The position numbers were made by a program, and so were the translations under genes. DNA of 64,000 nt from Abelmoschus esculentus. Its lineage: Eukaryota > Streptophyta > Magnoliopsida > Malvales > Malvaceae. The DNA lies in contig JAUCBN010000011.1 in NCBI GenBank assembly GCA_035048815.1, forward strand, positions 17,934,001 through 17,998,000. Direction: 5' to 3'. A model generated the notes under the pieces. The model saw nothing but the letters and a program-made list of their open reading frames with translations, searched no databases and had not been told where the DNA came from. Below are positions 48,113 through 59,940 of the stretch, piece by piece (positions within the stretch are counted from its first letter, which is position 1; every line of letters starts with the position of its first letter).

Positions 48113-50722
48113 TAGAATTTTCCTTTTATTTATTGCCAGACTGATCAAAATCTAAAAGTAGTTGTATCCACCACCGAGGAATATATTTTCCTCATAATCA
48201 ATTTCATGTCTTTGTGAGAATTCTTGTGCAACTAAATGAGATTTTATCTCATGATTTCTCTTTTGATTTTTCTTTCTCACAAAGGCTTGTTTATATCCAC
48301 GAGCTTTACACATTCAATGTACGGGCTATAGGCTCAAATACTTCTCTTTTCAAAAGATTTTAGTTTCACCTCAATTGTCTCTTTCACGTTGGCCAATCAT
48401 TTCTTTGTTTATATTGTCCAATTAACAATGATTCATGATCCACATTATCAAATAAAATCTCTAGTGTTATATTGCATGTAAATATATTAACAACGTCGAT
48501 TTAATTTCAGTTCCACTTATTACCAGACATGACATAATCTATTAAGATCTCTTTATTATAAGGTACCTGAGTCATGTCAATGTCTCCGTTGGAGACCATT
48601 TAATCTCTTATAGAGATTTTTATAATCATTGATTCCTCGATCAGACCATCATAAAATATAGCTCATTTTCTTTTTCGAGGATCTCTTATCTTTAAAATTT
48701 ACTTGTCTACTACGCTTTAAACGTAAGTTAGACTCATTAGCAATTAGAGTTTGTCCTTCTATGACATCAAATTTAATCAGAGAATTCATAGTTGGTATAC
48801 GTGACTTAGTCACTCTTTTAGGGTTAGCAAAATCATTTAGCAATTGATTTGCTAAATGAATTATCCATTGAACTTATAGTTCATATTATGTAACACGTGG
48901 ATCAAAAAGAGAAAATGATAATTCATTCCAACTTATTTTTTTCCTCAACTATTTATTTTTTCCTCATAATGTTGGGTAAATTAACTCATTAAAATGATAG
49001 TCAATAAATCAGATTATAAATAAATTCTCTATCAGAAGCTCAAGATATTTAAATTTGATACATATTCCCAACAAAACTCATCTTTATTCGTTACGGTGGA
49101 GTAATTAAAACATATATCACACACAAAAAAATCTAAGATGAGAAATATTTGGTTCCTGACCAAAAACCATTTGAATTGGGAGAACATATGATCATTTGTT
49201 GGCTTGATGTGAATTTGTGATACTTATGTAAAATTACATATCATCAACATTTTCAAGACTAATTGTCTTTAGAAAATAATCTAGAAAATATGCTTGTAAT
49301 TTATCAACTGAGCAAGTAGCCTCACAAGCACCAAGTTGCGGGTTAATAACAAGGATACACATAATCATCTAGTCGATGCATCGATAAAAATCGTAAAATA
49401 TCCAGATGATCTCTAAGGAAGGTGTATGGGTGGGCCCATATATATCACCTTGTATCTGTTCCAGAAAATTAATAACACTCTATCTTAGATATTGATGATT
49501 GAATAATCAAATTACTTTCATAGCAAGTATCACGTAAAATATTATCATGAAGAAAATCTTAATTCTTCAATAAATGACCACATGAAAGTGTTAGCAAATT
49601 TTCGCATCATAATTGAACCGGGATGGTCTAATCAGTCATGCCAAATAAAATTATCAGTAAACATCTAGTTTACAGTAGCATGAGCTTCAATTTATACTAA
49701 TTCTTATGTAGTACAATATGGATGACAGTGCATGTAATTTTATCAAGATTTCATTATTGTCTTGAGTTATACTCGTAATATTAAGATAGTTAGCATCCCC
49801 TTGACTAGTATTCTCAATATATTTATGCAAATATCTTTAAAATTCAATAAGTCTCTTTGCGACTTTGATGAACATAATGCACTGTAAATATAAGATAAAG
49901 TCTCATTTGATAAAAACATATTTGCTCAACAAGCATAATGCACTGTAAATATGAGGTAAAATCTCATTTGGCAAATAACATATTTGCTCAGTCAGAGCTT
50001 TTTGTGATATTAGTACTTTTGGATATGATACTCATATTATTCACTTGCATTTAAAATGGGAAAATATGCATAATTATGCACCTTTTAATATGTGCTTTAT
50101 TTTATTTCATTCACTTCGGGAAATAAAAAATATGTTCTCTGTACCATTCACTTCGGGAAATGGAAAAAAATAACATATCATATCGAATCGGATCAAAGAT
50201 AAACTCTCAAGAGCTCTTCCGAAGCATTGATATTTTAGTACTTTGAGATATAGTACACATATTTCTCTTGTATTTAAATAGAAAAATATTTTTTATGCTT
50301 AAATATTGTATGAGTACTTGCACTGTCTATTAAGCATAAATCGCCATAAATTATTGCATATTTTATTCCGGAAGTAATCATATTCTTTTAAAGGAAAAAT
50401 TAATATAATAAATAAATAAATAATATATAAAGTAAGTTAACATAAATAAATAAATAAATAATAAATAAAAGTAAATTAACATAAATAAATAAATTAACAT
50501 TAAACAAAATAAATTAAAGATCAATTATTCCTTTTTAGAATTTATAAAGGAAATAAATGGCGAATTATTCCCTTCAAGGGTTATAAGAAAACTTATCAAT
50601 ATCCAATTGAGTTGGATCAATAACGCCATTATATTCACCACAAAGAAAATCTGTTTATATTTTCTTTAATTTATCATTCATTATTATGGATAAAATCCAT
50701 AATACTTCAGCGTTTGAGAAGT
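48113..50722 (-). pseudogene. Copia integrase and gag-pol junction remnant
   Basis: Minus strand near 49460-49425 reads LEQIQGDIYGPTHTP, the start of the copia integrase core (usually HGDICGPI). The remaining pol stretch is recognisable only by position and by scattered motifs; no open frame above 65 residues. Two roughly 60-base direct repeats lie at 49870-49990 (core CATAATGCACTGTAAATAT). Confidence 0.6.
50408..50515. repeat. (AAAT)n-rich low-complexity tract
   Basis: Several runs of AAATA units interleaved with AGTTAACAT words inside the copia internal region. Confidence 0.85.
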
Positions 50723-50758
50723 ACAAGATCAATGGTTTGTACCATCACATTGATAACA
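50723..50758 (-). pseudogene. Copia gag zinc knuckle with Trp-to-stop change
   Basis: Minus strand reads CYQCDGTNH, stop, SC: a C-x2-C-x4-H-x4-C knuckle in which TGA (50731-50729) stands where related elements have Trp right after the His. It fixes the gag end and orientation of this element. Confidence 0.75.
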
Positions 50759-51021
50759 TAATGTTTTTGATATGATCTCTATTATTCTTGTCATCTTTAT
50801 AATTCCACTTCTTGTAGATATAAACATTCTCAAAATAATTATCTTATCCATGTCTATTTTATGATATCAATCATGACCATAATTACTAATGTGACATTTA
50901 TTCTTTCCGCTATAAAATATCACATTCACTTCAGGGAATAGAGCAGAGACTGATAGGTATTTAAAATCTTTTTATGATATTGTGTCTGTAAGACAATATT
51001 AATGTGTGAAAAGTGGAGTAT

Positions 51022-51026
51022 ATTTT
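51022..51026. repeat. Target duplication of the nested solo LTR, left
   Basis: ATTTT; partner GTTTT at 54206-54210. Confidence 0.6.
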
Positions 51027-54000
51027 TATAACCCCCTCGATCCAGTCTAGATGCCACCCGACTCGAACGAGTTACACGGAGAATACCGAGGCTAATCCGA
51101 AGACTCACCCCGATAAACAACCCTAAAAAAATTACTTTTTATCTTTTCTAAATGCTTTGATTAGATCCTACATGTTCATACAAGGACCGAGTTCAATTGC
51201 AGCAGAGACTAAAGAGAGACGAGTCCTAATTTAATCGAATAAGTTTTAGGGACCTAATTATAATTTCCAGAATTTTATACCTTGATTATGAAATTAAGGT
51301 TATTAATATTTAATTAAGTATATTTCATGCTTGAACCTAAATTTAAGACTTAAAATAATATCTATAAGTCATTTAATTGAATGCTCAAAGTTTAGGGACT
51401 ATTTCCAGCTTCCAAAGGTTTCATGACATTCTCTATATGCAAATTCACCTAAAAACACTTTAAGCACATATCATGGCATATTAGCTAGATGCAATTCAAC
51501 CTAGTTAGCAATAATATATTCAACTCCAAAGAGTATGCTTCAACATCAACAATCTTATAAACACACGGAAGAACTACCTCAATATTCTTAACATGATTTC
51601 TAGATGTATTCCAACCTAAATAACATCATAGATTCAACTCATAAGTAGTCATGCTTCATTATCAACAATACTCAAATTCACACATAGGGATATCAGGAAC
51701 CAAACTTCAAAATAACTATATTATAACTAAAGGAATATCAATGCGAAGTTCAAGTCAAAGTCACGAGCTAACATCATCTTTGATATTTATCAAATAAGTA
51801 TAAGCATATAACCATTTCAAGTCTCAAAAGCATAGATATTATTCACAATATGATAACTCATCCCCATTGCTCTTTCATTACTACTAATGTTATAAAGACA
51901 CACTTGAGCTTTCACTTGACGGTTACCTGGACCGTTACTTCTCTTTGCTGCCTCCACATCAAATACTCTGCATTGCAAGGTAAATGAGAGGGTAAGCATA
52001 AGCTTAGTGAGTGAATAAGTATAAAAACACCTTGCAATGCAGCTCACATTAAACCAATTTCATCAATTTAAAAAAACATGTCATGCTCTTTATAAAACAA
52101 AACGTACATGACTAACAACATCACTTTTAAAACTCCGTAAGTGTCATCAAACCAAGGTGAACAATGCCATCATTAAATTTTAGTCAAAACCATTTTATTT
52201 TATAATCACATACTTTACAAGCTAAAACACAAGTCTTACATGATACTCACATAGCAATGCTTACACGTGCATCTCGATGCACAAAACTCAAGTCTTATAT
52301 GCTATCAACATAGCAATGCTCAAATCACATGCATACCAATGCATAAAATCTCGCATGCATAACACCATATGCAACCAAGTGAAAACCATGACACTTACCT
52401 TTGAAAAATAAAAACATATATTGGTGCTAGTGATCCGATTTTTACTACTCCAAATCGTTAGGATAAACGGAAAACCGTATGTTAGTACTACTCCCAGAGC
52501 ATGCGCATATTGATACTACTCTCAACATGAATTTTCTCACCTTGGTGTCCAGTGACAGTACCACTCCGATCAACCTGCATGTGATAGTACCACTCCCATC
52601 ATATAGCATTAGAATAAAAGGCAAAATGCAACACACAAGGAATTTATACACGTATAACTTTTAAATGTTTATAGTGCACTCTAGATCCTATTGATCGATC
52701 AACTTATCCCATAAGGTTCATCACTTAACTAGTCAATATATTATCAAAAATCAATGCTCAAAACTTAATTCAAAATAGAATTTAAATCAAATGTATCCCA
52801 CTTTTACGCATCACTTGCAAAAAACCAATAAAACCATTTTTATCTTATTTTTCAAAAAAAAAATCGTGGGAACATCTAATATATATAAAAACTCTTTAAA
52901 AACAGTTTCATGAGCATTTATATACATGCATAATCACATATGCACAACACAACAAGAGCATAACAAATAACATTGTAAAAACAAGACATAATATGGGAAC
53001 CTTTAAGAAAGCAATACTTAAAACTTACTTTCGAGTATAGGGAGTTTTTTCACACCTTCCCTACACTCCCAAACCTTTGAAAACACATTAAAAAAACATG
53101 TCAAATTGGCAGCCCTCATAATCCACTCACCGATAACCGATACTTGCTCGCTAAACCACTGAAACGAACCGGAACTCTTTCAAACGCGATCGCCTAACTC
53201 TTGTCCTGTTTCAAGCATCAAAACCAAAAGTTTTAATGCTTCTAAACTCACAAAAGAAACAAACAATTCGGATCCCTACACAATAGCCCTTAAAACCTAT
53301 CAAAACTTAAATCGAAAACTTGTCGGAATACACCAAACTTCACTTAAGCCTATAGTCCGGGATTAGGGATATTAAAAACACTTTATAAACATTCTAAAAC
53401 ATTAAAAATAATCCATTTAAGACCTCAAAACAGTAGGTAAAAACCCTTGAACGAAAATTGAAATTTTTAGCCGAAAAAATGATTTTTATGAAATTAAAGG
53501 ATTAAAACAATTTCTTCAAGCCAAGAACTTGAGAATTTCAGTAAAGAATTTTATTGTTCTAGAGGATTGACAAAATCTCACCTCCAAAACTGATCCAATT
53601 GCTTTCCGGGTTTTAAAACGAGAAAACGATGAGAAAACAAGAAAATTTGAAGGAGAAAAGTTAAGATAATTATTGTAAACGATTTTTACTGAAAAAGAAT
53701 GAGTTTCTACCTTGAAAACTTGATGAACGACTGCCTCCAATGAGGAAAAACGAAAATTAGAAAAATAGGTTATGTTTAGGTTAATTAAAAAGGGTTTTAA
53801 GAGTTTAAAATTGAGTTTAATTAAGTTATTTAATTTAAAATAGATTTTGGGCTTAATTAATTAATATTTGGAAAGCCTAGACCAGCTAGGAATATAATTG
53901 GATCAAAGCCCCTTAAAGATTCAAAGTTTTGGCTTGTTTTATAAAATTATCCCTAAATTTTCATTTTTTACAAAACGGTCACTAATTTCAAAATCTTAGG

Positions 54001-54205
54001 GTTTCAAGGGTCAATTTTTAAAATTGATTTGACCAAAGTCAAATGTATGCTAAATAAGAATTTTAGAATATTTTTTATCAATTTACTTCAAATAAAAACT
54101 AATTTTTAAGGTATTTAATCCCGAATTAGGCTAAACCGACAAAACTGGTCCACTAGAACTCTAAATCAGCCTCTAAACTTCTAGGCCCAAATTTGGGGTG
54201 TTACA
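51027..54205 (-). mobile_element. Gypsy-type solo LTR nested in the copia element
   Basis: Minus strand opens TGTAACACCCCAAATTTGG at 54205 and closes CGAGGGGGTTATA at 51027; 3179 bases. Flanks ATTTT and GTTTT match at four of five. It splits the copia gag: the knuckle is on one side, the 5' leader on the other. It is a full-length relative of 35813-39487. A short frame at 51817-52047 is shared with that LTR but shows replacement changes and is probably not a gene. Confidence 0.85.
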
Positions 54206-54288
54206 GTTTTTCTAACATATCCTCATCAATGATACTTTAGCACATAATTGAGTTTTATTCACTAATCATATAGTGAATTATCAGGTTT

Positions 54289-54545
54289 GCATTCACTTCA
54301 AGGAATGAAACAAATTCAATAATCGCATGTAATAAACATCATGCTTGCATTCACTTCAGGGAATGACATCAAATGAAATAATTGCATGAAATAATCATCA
54401 TGCTTGCATTCATTTCAAGGAATGTCATAAATCCAATAATCGCATGGAATAATCATCATGCTTGCATTCAGTTTAAGGAATGTCATAAATTTAATAATTG
54501 CATGGAATAAGCACCATGCATGTATTCACTTCAGGGAATGCCTCC
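54289..54545. repeat. 58-59 bp tandem repeat, four units plus part of a fifth
   Basis: Units start at 54289, 54347, 54406, 54464 and 54522. Each opens with a form of CATTCACTTCAGGGAATG, whose ends CATTC and GAATG pair, followed by a variable AT stretch and ATCATCATGCTTG. It lies in the copia 5' internal part. Confidence 0.9.
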
Positions 54546-55298
54546 CATAAAAATTCTTTGATCAAGACGATTTTCGTAACTTGAACTTGGGAGAAGTTTA
54601 TAGTCAAGTTTCTCAATATAAAAATAGTATTGCTTTCAAGAAAATATAAACTTTATAATATTAATACTATTAAATAGTAATTGATCAACCAATATATATA
54701 TATATAATACATACAATGAACAAAAATTTAATCCTTATACGTGGCGTTGTTAAACCAATCCACAAGGTCCTTTAAAAAGAACCTCCTTTTAGACCAGTAG
54801 CCTCGCAGAACGGGATGTCTAGCCAATATACTCGGATTAAGCCAACATAATAAAGAATATATTAATTAATTAAATGTTTAATATTTGTTCTAATATCATG
54901 TAATACTTTAAACATGATTAAAGTTTCATCGTAATAATAAAATAAATAAATATTAGTTATAAATAAAGATAAAAAATCTCAAATTAAATAAATAAAACAT
55001 ACCGAACTTTCCACTAACTTGAATATATTGTAGATTTAGTTAGCAATATTGTGTTAGAATCTTTTTCGGTAATTGTCGACAAGAACCACGGTAATTAAGT
55101 CACTTTATCGCTACACAAACACCAAATAACAAAAGATTTTTTAATAAACTAAAAATCAAATCAAAGATCAAGAGAGAAAAATAATTGATAATTAAAATAT
55201 AATTGAGGGAGAAGAACTTAACTTTGATTTATGCTAGTAACAAATTCTTGTTAATAACTCCTTTAAGATTCGACGACAAGTATTTTCGTTGGTTAGAG

Positions 55299-55314
55299 TC
55301 TCGTGCTGATAACG
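55299..55314 (-). other. Copia primer-site region
   Basis: Minus strand after the LTR reads CGTTATCAGCACGAGACT, the post-LTR sequence I know from one group of plant copia elements. Confidence 0.55.
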
Positions 55315-55550
55315 TGTTGTGAATAAAGTAAAGAACAAGAATAAAATAGGAGAACAAAGATGAGAGACAAAAAGAGAGATTTTATTATATTCTCAAAGTA
55401 GGGTTGTATACAATGCTTTGTCCAAAAGTCTATATTTATAGGCATAAGATGAAAACCCTAATTTTAAAGGGTATTAAACCCTAATAATAAAGCCCATTAA
55501 ACTTTAACTTAATATATGGATAGCCATCATGAATAAATATACTCATAACA
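55315..55550 (-). repeat. Copia 5' LTR (236 bp)
   Basis: Same length and end bases as 45313-45548; minus strand TGTTATGAGTATATTT...TTCACAACA. Confidence 0.9.
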
Positions 55551-56089
55551 GAGATTTTATTATTATTGTTTATAGTATTTAGTTATAGTTTTTTATTATT
55601 AATATATTAAAAGGTATTATTTTTCTTTAATTAGGTTTAAAAGAAATTTTTAATGAAACTTAAATATCTTATAAAATATATTTAAAATTAAATCGTACGA
55701 TAATATTATGAGTCTTTTTTATCTTTATAAAACTGTTAATATTTATAATATAAAAAAACAGTCTTCAAGTTGTAAACGACATGCATAAATACAATATGAA
55801 TAATACCATATATAAGTTCACAAAAATAACATGACTAAAAGTATTTTAAATTAAGCAACATGTAAATCATCTTGAATTAAGTTGATGATACTGGATTAGA
55901 TAAAAACTCAAAAATAAATCATAAAATATATCGATAACATAAAATATATCGATAACAATAAATTATGAATCAAGTTTTAAATGCGTAAAATAGAATTAAA
56001 TTAATAAATAGACAATTAAGTTAAATTTTATATAAACTTCTAAATTTTGTGCCTTGATTCTCTTTTTTGTAAAAAAAAATCCCCAAAGG

Positions 56090-57300
56090 AATCGCCAAGC
56101 TATCGCAACCCCTTTTTCAAGTGGCTCGAAGTTTTTTTTCTTTAAAACCAAAACAACGGAGTCACCACCAATCATTTTTAAATATGTGATTGGATCACTT
56201 AAAAATGATTTATTTTAATAAAGTTATTTTATTCTATTAAAACAATAATTTTGGTCTGCGAAAAACACAAAAAACGGGTTTGAAAGTCAGTTACGTACGA
56301 GGAAGGGTTAACATCCCCACAACGCCCAAAACTTGGTACCTAGCCGATTTCAAAATGTTTTAATATCGGAATTTACAAGTTCTTATAAAATTTAAATTAT
56401 TGTTTATTTATGAATTTGATTCCATTTTAACGGTCCTATCGCCAAGATAATAAACTTTAATCACCGTCAACATTTCTAGCGCTAACTAGTTACCTCCCTT
56501 TAGTAAGACATCACATTAATTAAATTCCACTTTTTAATCAAGCAAACAAAGAAAATTTAAGTGTGTTGAAAGCTTTTATTAATCTAAGTTGCTTATTAAT
56601 CCTAAAAAAATTGAACGTGAATTTTACCTATTAGGGTTAAAATATAATTAAGTGTGTTTGATTAATTCGATGTGAAGAGAATTTTAATTTCAACTTTTGA
56701 GGCTATAAATTAACTAAGACTCCAAAACTAGAGAACTTAAACCTAGAGGGTTTATCTAAACTAATATAAGAAAGACGTACAAAAAGTTTAACAATTAAAA
56801 TTAAGAAAAATAAGATTGTTAAAAAATAAATAAATAATAGAGAAGAAAATCAATAGTTAGATTAAAAATAAATAAAAATATATCAAATTATAGTTAATAA
56901 AACTAGTATGGAGTTAAATGAATGTGACTCGCTTTATTGAAAAAGTGTATGATGCCCAAAAACACAATTTATCAACTTTAATTTAAAACAAAGATCAAAC
57001 ATCCATTTTTAAAAAAGCTCTTAATTGTTCATCAAATGTTTATTTGAAAGATAAAATAAGAAGAACAAAGGTTTTTATAACTAAAAATATAGAATTACTC
57101 TAATTAAATTCAAAATAAAAAAATAAATAAAGATCAAGAGCAAAATACCAGAAAAATAAGTTTTCCTTCTAGTATTTAACTTGAAATTTTTAATACAAAC
57201 TTGAGAGCTCTCTGAAACTTTTATTTGTGAGTGTGGTGTTTGGCGTCTTATGGTGTGTATTCTACAAGTGATGGAGAAAGAGGTTTATATAGTGATTTTC
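56090..57300 (+). mobile_element. Gypsy LTR-like region
   Basis: Starts at TATCGCAACCCC (compare TGTCACAACCC at 43928) and continues past the duplication end with GTACCTAGCCGATTTC. A GGTTTATATAG box lies near 57281. No second LTR or coding region. Right end not resolved. Confidence 0.4.
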
Positions 57301-59431
57301 AACCCACAAATACATAAAAAATAATCAAAATTAATACACAAAATCATTGATTTTTGGATAAAATTTTTTTCAAAATAATCTTGATTTGATTACATCTAAA
57401 TTTGATAGAAACTGCCCAAATTTAAATGATCTTCTTTCCTTTTTCATCTTTGTTTGATTTTAAATGATCTGTGAATGATTTTTTTTTTTTTTTCATATCC
57501 AATTTGATACATTTTCTATTTTATTTAATTTTGATTTGAAGTTGATTTGGGGTAATTTTTTTACATATTTTCCATCATATTGGATTTAGGATGAAAAGTC
57601 AGTGATAACAAAGAGCTTGAGAAATAACCAACGGACTTCAACACACTAGATCATAATTGTACTCCTTAAATAAGAACTCGAATGTCGATTATTTTTTCTT
57701 GAAATAAATGAATCTAAGTATTATATTCACTACAGCTTGATCTATACAAGCAAGGAATGCCTATAACATTCTTCTACGATTCAGATATGTTTGTAGGATT
57801 TGAATTTGGATAAGAAAAATAAAATAAAATGGTTGTGGCTGTGAAAATAAAGATTTGATTCAGATTGAGAATATTTAGAAATTTTATAACATTCTGGTAC
57901 GAAATCATGATAATAACGCTAATAATCAGATAAGAAAGTGGACAGAAAGATTGTAAATTGAAAGGAAAGTGTCCGTACGCACAATGTAGGTGTAATTCTG
58001 AAGTAATTTTTGTCGTATCAAGAAGTCTTATGTCCAAATGTTACATTGTGGGTAAATCAGTTATATCTACCCTTTAGTTATGTTAGATGAATAATTCTTG
58101 AGTATAACAATGAAGTTTGTATACTAGTCATGTAAAGTTTATATTGAAAATCAGGATCAACTTCTTTAATTTATGCCTGATACATAAAAGATAAGATCTT
58201 CAAAGATGAATATATATACGAGGTTGGATGGGTGAAATTGAAATATTTGAATTTTTATTTTGATAATATAATTTTATAATTTTAAAATAAAATTTAAAAT
58301 ATAAAAAGTTATAAAAATAAATATGAAGGCAAATAATTTTGAACAATCAGAATTTTATTATTGAATTCTAGAAATTTTTGAGCGTGACTCTTATATCAAT
58401 ATTGAGCGGTTCTTATAGAGGGCTCTTCCATTTTTTATAATATTATTTGATAATCTATACTATTCACTCACTATTGATACTATTGACATGTTTTAGATTT
58501 TTGTCCCGTAGTATCTTGAGAATCTATTACACAAATACTAACATTATATTATTGCTAGTAGTAGCACTACATTATTATTTCTTTTTTCCCATGACATTTT
58601 AATCTTTATTTTTATTATTTTTTTTTTGGCTTGAGAATTTAAAAAGTCTATCATATATTTTATGTGCATATATATATATATATATACTTAGTGCATAAAT
58701 AAATTTTTTTTATTGTCTAATTCGTTAAAAGATATTCTTATTTTTAAGAATGATATTATGCTAAACAAGATGTATACTAATTTGAAAGATGTGTCATCAA
58801 GTTCAATGTTGAGGTTTAGAAATTATTCAAGTATCTTTGTATGGGAAAATATTGAGATTTTGATACAAGGATTAGCAGAGTTCTAATTACCACAGTTCTT
58901 TAGACAGAGGGGTAAACTGTTTTTTAGCTTTAGTTGCTTCTCAAACTTAATTGTTTTGGATGATGTTTTTATTGTATTCATGTTGAGACAATATCGCTCG
59001 AATTTAAGTCATATCGTTTATGTCCAAGATATGCAGTTACTAAATTTTTGAAATATTCTTCATTACGGGTATACGTTTTAAATTAATTTTTTTAATATTT
59101 AGTATTATGGATTATTTTTTCAATTTTTTTATTAGGTACATAATTTTAAAACTTTAATATTTTTCCAATTCTTAATAGTAGAGCCCTAATTTTTTTTAAA
59201 ATACTTGTTATTAGGGCATCTCTTAAAAAATTAAGTGTTTTTAATACTTATTATTAAGGTCCAATTTTTAAATTTGTCCTTAGGTCATAAAAATCTCAAA
59301 AACAAACCTAGTTAAAAGGAAATCTCACCTCTTAAAAATTTCAAATTCACGTATAATTTTATTAAACATAAAAATTTGCACCTCTTAACCTAAAATCATA
59401 CATGGGTCATGTTCGTATGTTTTGGTGTTGC
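57301..59431. other. Gene-free AT-rich DNA with a TA microsatellite
   Basis: No recognisable frame or element boundary. (AT)n at 58669-58686. The frame at 57774-58037 has no family resemblance and looks like chance. Confidence 0.55.
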
Positions 59432-59937
59432 AGCTTGGAGATATGGTACGACCAAGGACTGGTTCTCATATCAGGTCTTCTTCCTAACGCTGAAATCTCC
59501 CTGGACATGAGCTCGGGGCAGACCATCTGAAGCTGACCAGATTTTCAGTCATGGTAGTGACTGCCATCAGTGTAGTTTTCGCCACAATCATTTCGATATT
59601 TAGGTCCGGATTAATCAAAGCTTTCTCGAGTGAGGTCGAGGTTATAAAAGCCGGTTCTAGTTTATTTCCATTGCTTGCCATCTCCATTTTCTTGAATGCA
59701 TTCAGCCCATTCTATCAAGTGCATAACTTGATTTTCTCCGTAATCACATTAGATATCGAATATTTTAAGTTTAATGAGCTCGAGTTCGAACATATTTAAC
59801 TTCTATTTATGAAATAGCAGGAGTGGCCATTGGGAATGGGTGGTAACATATTGTAGATCATGTCAACCTCACAACATATTACACTATTGGTCTTCCAATT
59901 GGATGCCTTCTGGATTCAAAACTATTTTAGGTGTAGC
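59432..59937 (+). pseudogene. MATE efflux (DETOXIFICATION family) pseudogene, internal deletion
   Basis: After an acceptor-like GTGTTGCAG, it reads LEIWYDQGLVLISGLLPNAE, then ISLDM, typical of a central helix of plant MATE transporters. It then jumps to GRPSEA, one-base shift, RFSVMVVTAISVVF...SSLFPLLAISIFLNAFSPFYQ, two later membrane helices, so the part between is deleted. A GT...AG intron (59719-59820) still separates the last exon, GVAIGNGW, TAA at 59844-59846 for a family Gln, HIVDHVNLTTYYTIGLPIGC. MATE proteins export toxins and metabolites by cation antiport; this one has only parts of a 12-helix protein and cannot work. Introns show it is not a processed copy. Confidence 0.8.
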
Positions 59938-59940
59938 AGT

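Larger units (their letters stand above)
45313..55550 (-). mobile_element. Ty1/copia retrotransposon with two nested insertions
   Basis: Two 236-base LTRs (45313-45548 and 55315-55550), about 17 mismatches by eye (roughly 93 percent identity), bracket decayed copia coding DNA on the minus strand. Flanks GAGAA (45308-45312) and GAGAT (55551-55555) fit the 5-bp duplication of GAGAT, and unit A shows the empty site. Inside lie a long inverted-repeat element (about 46692-48112) and a gypsy solo LTR (51027-54205). Most DNA between named parts is recognisable copia remnant without open frames. Confidence 0.9.
44163..56337. repeat. Tandem duplication, unit B (carries the copia insertion)
   Basis: Matches unit A from ATAGCTTTTACAATTTTTG to CGCCCAAAACTTGGT. 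Without the 10.2 kb insertion it is about 1.9 kb. Some parts are shorter than in unit A (for example around 45180-45230). It contains no PLAT coding sequence. Confidence 0.85.

Noticed and set aside
54289..54545. CRISPR-like or satellite array
   Set aside because: Units are contiguous 58-59 bp tandem repeats that vary along their whole length and lie inside a copia element; no separate repeat and spacer parts.
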